Of a DNA stretch of 36,854 nt, positions 36,236 to 36,854 are shown piece after piece (position 1 is the stretch's first letter; every line of letters starts with the position of its first letter). The notes under the pieces were generated by a model. It worked only from the letters and a program-made list of their open reading frames with translations, made no database searches and was not told the DNA's origin. The position numbers and the translations under genes are program-made. The stretch covers positions 1 to 36,854 of the forward strand of contig JABSRV010000014.1 of the NCBI GenBank assembly GCA_013214905.1. The letters run 5' to 3'. Source of the stretch: Psychrobium sp. (GTDB lineage Bacteria; Pseudomonadota; Gammaproteobacteria; Enterobacterales; Psychrobiaceae).

Positions 36236-36322
36236 AAAAATCTAGCTAATAAATAACTAGTTAATGAGTACGTTAGATTTCTCCAATCAAATAGCGATTT
36301 ATACTATTTGGTTTAGCAAATG
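36228..36322. repeat. 94-bp direct repeat, copy 2
   Basis: The partner of 35249-35342. It includes tagctaataaataactagtt and caaatagcgatttata. A shorter, inverted relative of its outer end (acgtgtcccatctttct) occurs near 36393-36410. The following 36323-36766 contains no credible gene. Confidence 0.85.
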
Positions 36323-36766
36323 ATAGTTATCTTGGTGCTGTGTTAAATAAATTTTTGATGAAAGCTATTGAATATCAGCTATATTCTTATACGTGTCCCA
36401 TCTTTCTCCATAAATACAACAACTGGAAAATTCATGAAATCACTTTCACTAGCTTTGATCGATATTGGTGGCAAGAGAGTGACATTGCACGAGGCACTTT
36501 AGGGAAACCTGATAGCTGCCTCAATATCTTACATTTCAAACAATGACAACGGTTAGCACTATGCGTATTTCGCTCTGACAAATGGGTGTTATAGCGGTGT
36601 TAATTTTGTCGTAAACTTTATGCTCATAATTATTTTAATTTCCTTAAAGCTCATTATTTACTCATTATTTACGCCATCCGTTTTTCATTTGATGATGCAA
36701 CCGTACTTGCAAGTTATATCAATAATTGAACCAGTTAATTAATACATTAAATAAAGAGAAGCCCTC

Positions 36767-36854
36767 ATGAATTATCAAAACAACAAATTGAGTAGTCTCC
36801 TATCTGGAACATCTAAAGCTAGGAAATTAAGCACTGCCGTTATTGTGGCGTTAG
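36767..36854 (+). CDS. 5' end of a gene leaving the window (exported or membrane protein)
   Basis: ATG 36767 has AGAGAAG about six bases upstream. The 29 visible codons read MNYQNNKLSSLLSG, then a basic stretch KARK and the start of a hydrophobic segment (STAVIVAL). A long polar, basic lead before a hydrophobic core is common in signal peptides of large outer-membrane receptors such as TonB-dependent receptors, but the family cannot be decided from this fragment. Confidence 0.55.
   Translation, partial: MNYQNNKLSSLLSGTSKARKLSTAVIVAL

Noticed and set aside
36241-36280. attC-like pair atctagc / gttagat inside the direct repeat
   Set aside because: The conserved AAC of R'' is AGC here and copy 1 does not preserve the pairing.
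36340-36546. 68-codon frame after direct repeat copy 2
   Set aside because: No ribosome site and no recognisable protein pattern; no relative could be suggested.

Overview
The window reads as chromosome of a marine gammaproteobacterium of the Alteromonadales, most like Colwelliaceae (Colwellia/Thalassotalea type). The reasons are the gammaproteobacterial block valS-holC-pepA diverging from lptF-lptG, RapA, YacL (UPF0231) and RibA proteins that follow their E. coli relatives closely, and short dispersed palindromic repeats between genes. The genus is inference; no rRNA is present.

Positions 1-28700 are core chromosome. In order: a PepSY/ferredoxin/flavin reductase fusion (-), ribA (-), a DUF599 membrane protein (+), an MltB-type lytic transglycosylase with an EamA transporter (+), yacL (+), rapA (-), a large hybrid sensor kinase (+), a metzincin-like periplasmic protease (+), a SufR-like regulator and a Ser/Thr kinase-like protein (both -), a cytochrome c (+), valS, holC and pepA (all -), lptF-lptG (+), an RDD membrane protein (-) and tRNA-Leu(CAA) with a clear promoter and terminator. 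Spacers carry at least five repeat types: a 159-bp element with terminal inverted repeats (two copies, opposite orientation), a 169-bp MITE candidate, a 76-bp repeat whose second copy holds an exact 75-bp insertion of hairpins, a 25-bp tandem repeat, and short hairpins of the ctacaNNNNtgtag kind.

From the tRNA-Leu gene to about 36766 the character changes: visibly A/T-richer genes, long non-coding stretches and no housekeeping functions, as in a genomic island. No integrase or transposase is present in the window. It contains (i) a HTH protein with an unrecognised C-terminal region; (ii) a one-gene integron-type cassette whose left core GTTAGCT is the exact reverse complement of the AGCTAAC that opens a 55-bp attC-like site, with the stop codon inside the site; (iii) a translationally coupled pair, an all-alpha HEPN-like protein followed by an ORC/CDC6-like ATPase with zinc ribbon and probable HhH tail, which resembles a defence module; (iv) three copies of a modular non-coding repeat (A 28802-29690, B 31207-31770, C 35478-35690) lying between and around these genes; and (v) a 94-bp direct repeat pair around a possible gene remnant. 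The window ends in the first 29 codons of another gene.

The lone integron cassette, the modular repeat that punctuates the cargo, and the ATPase/HEPN-like pair are the best candidates for something undescribed. All family calls come from reading motifs, without database searches.
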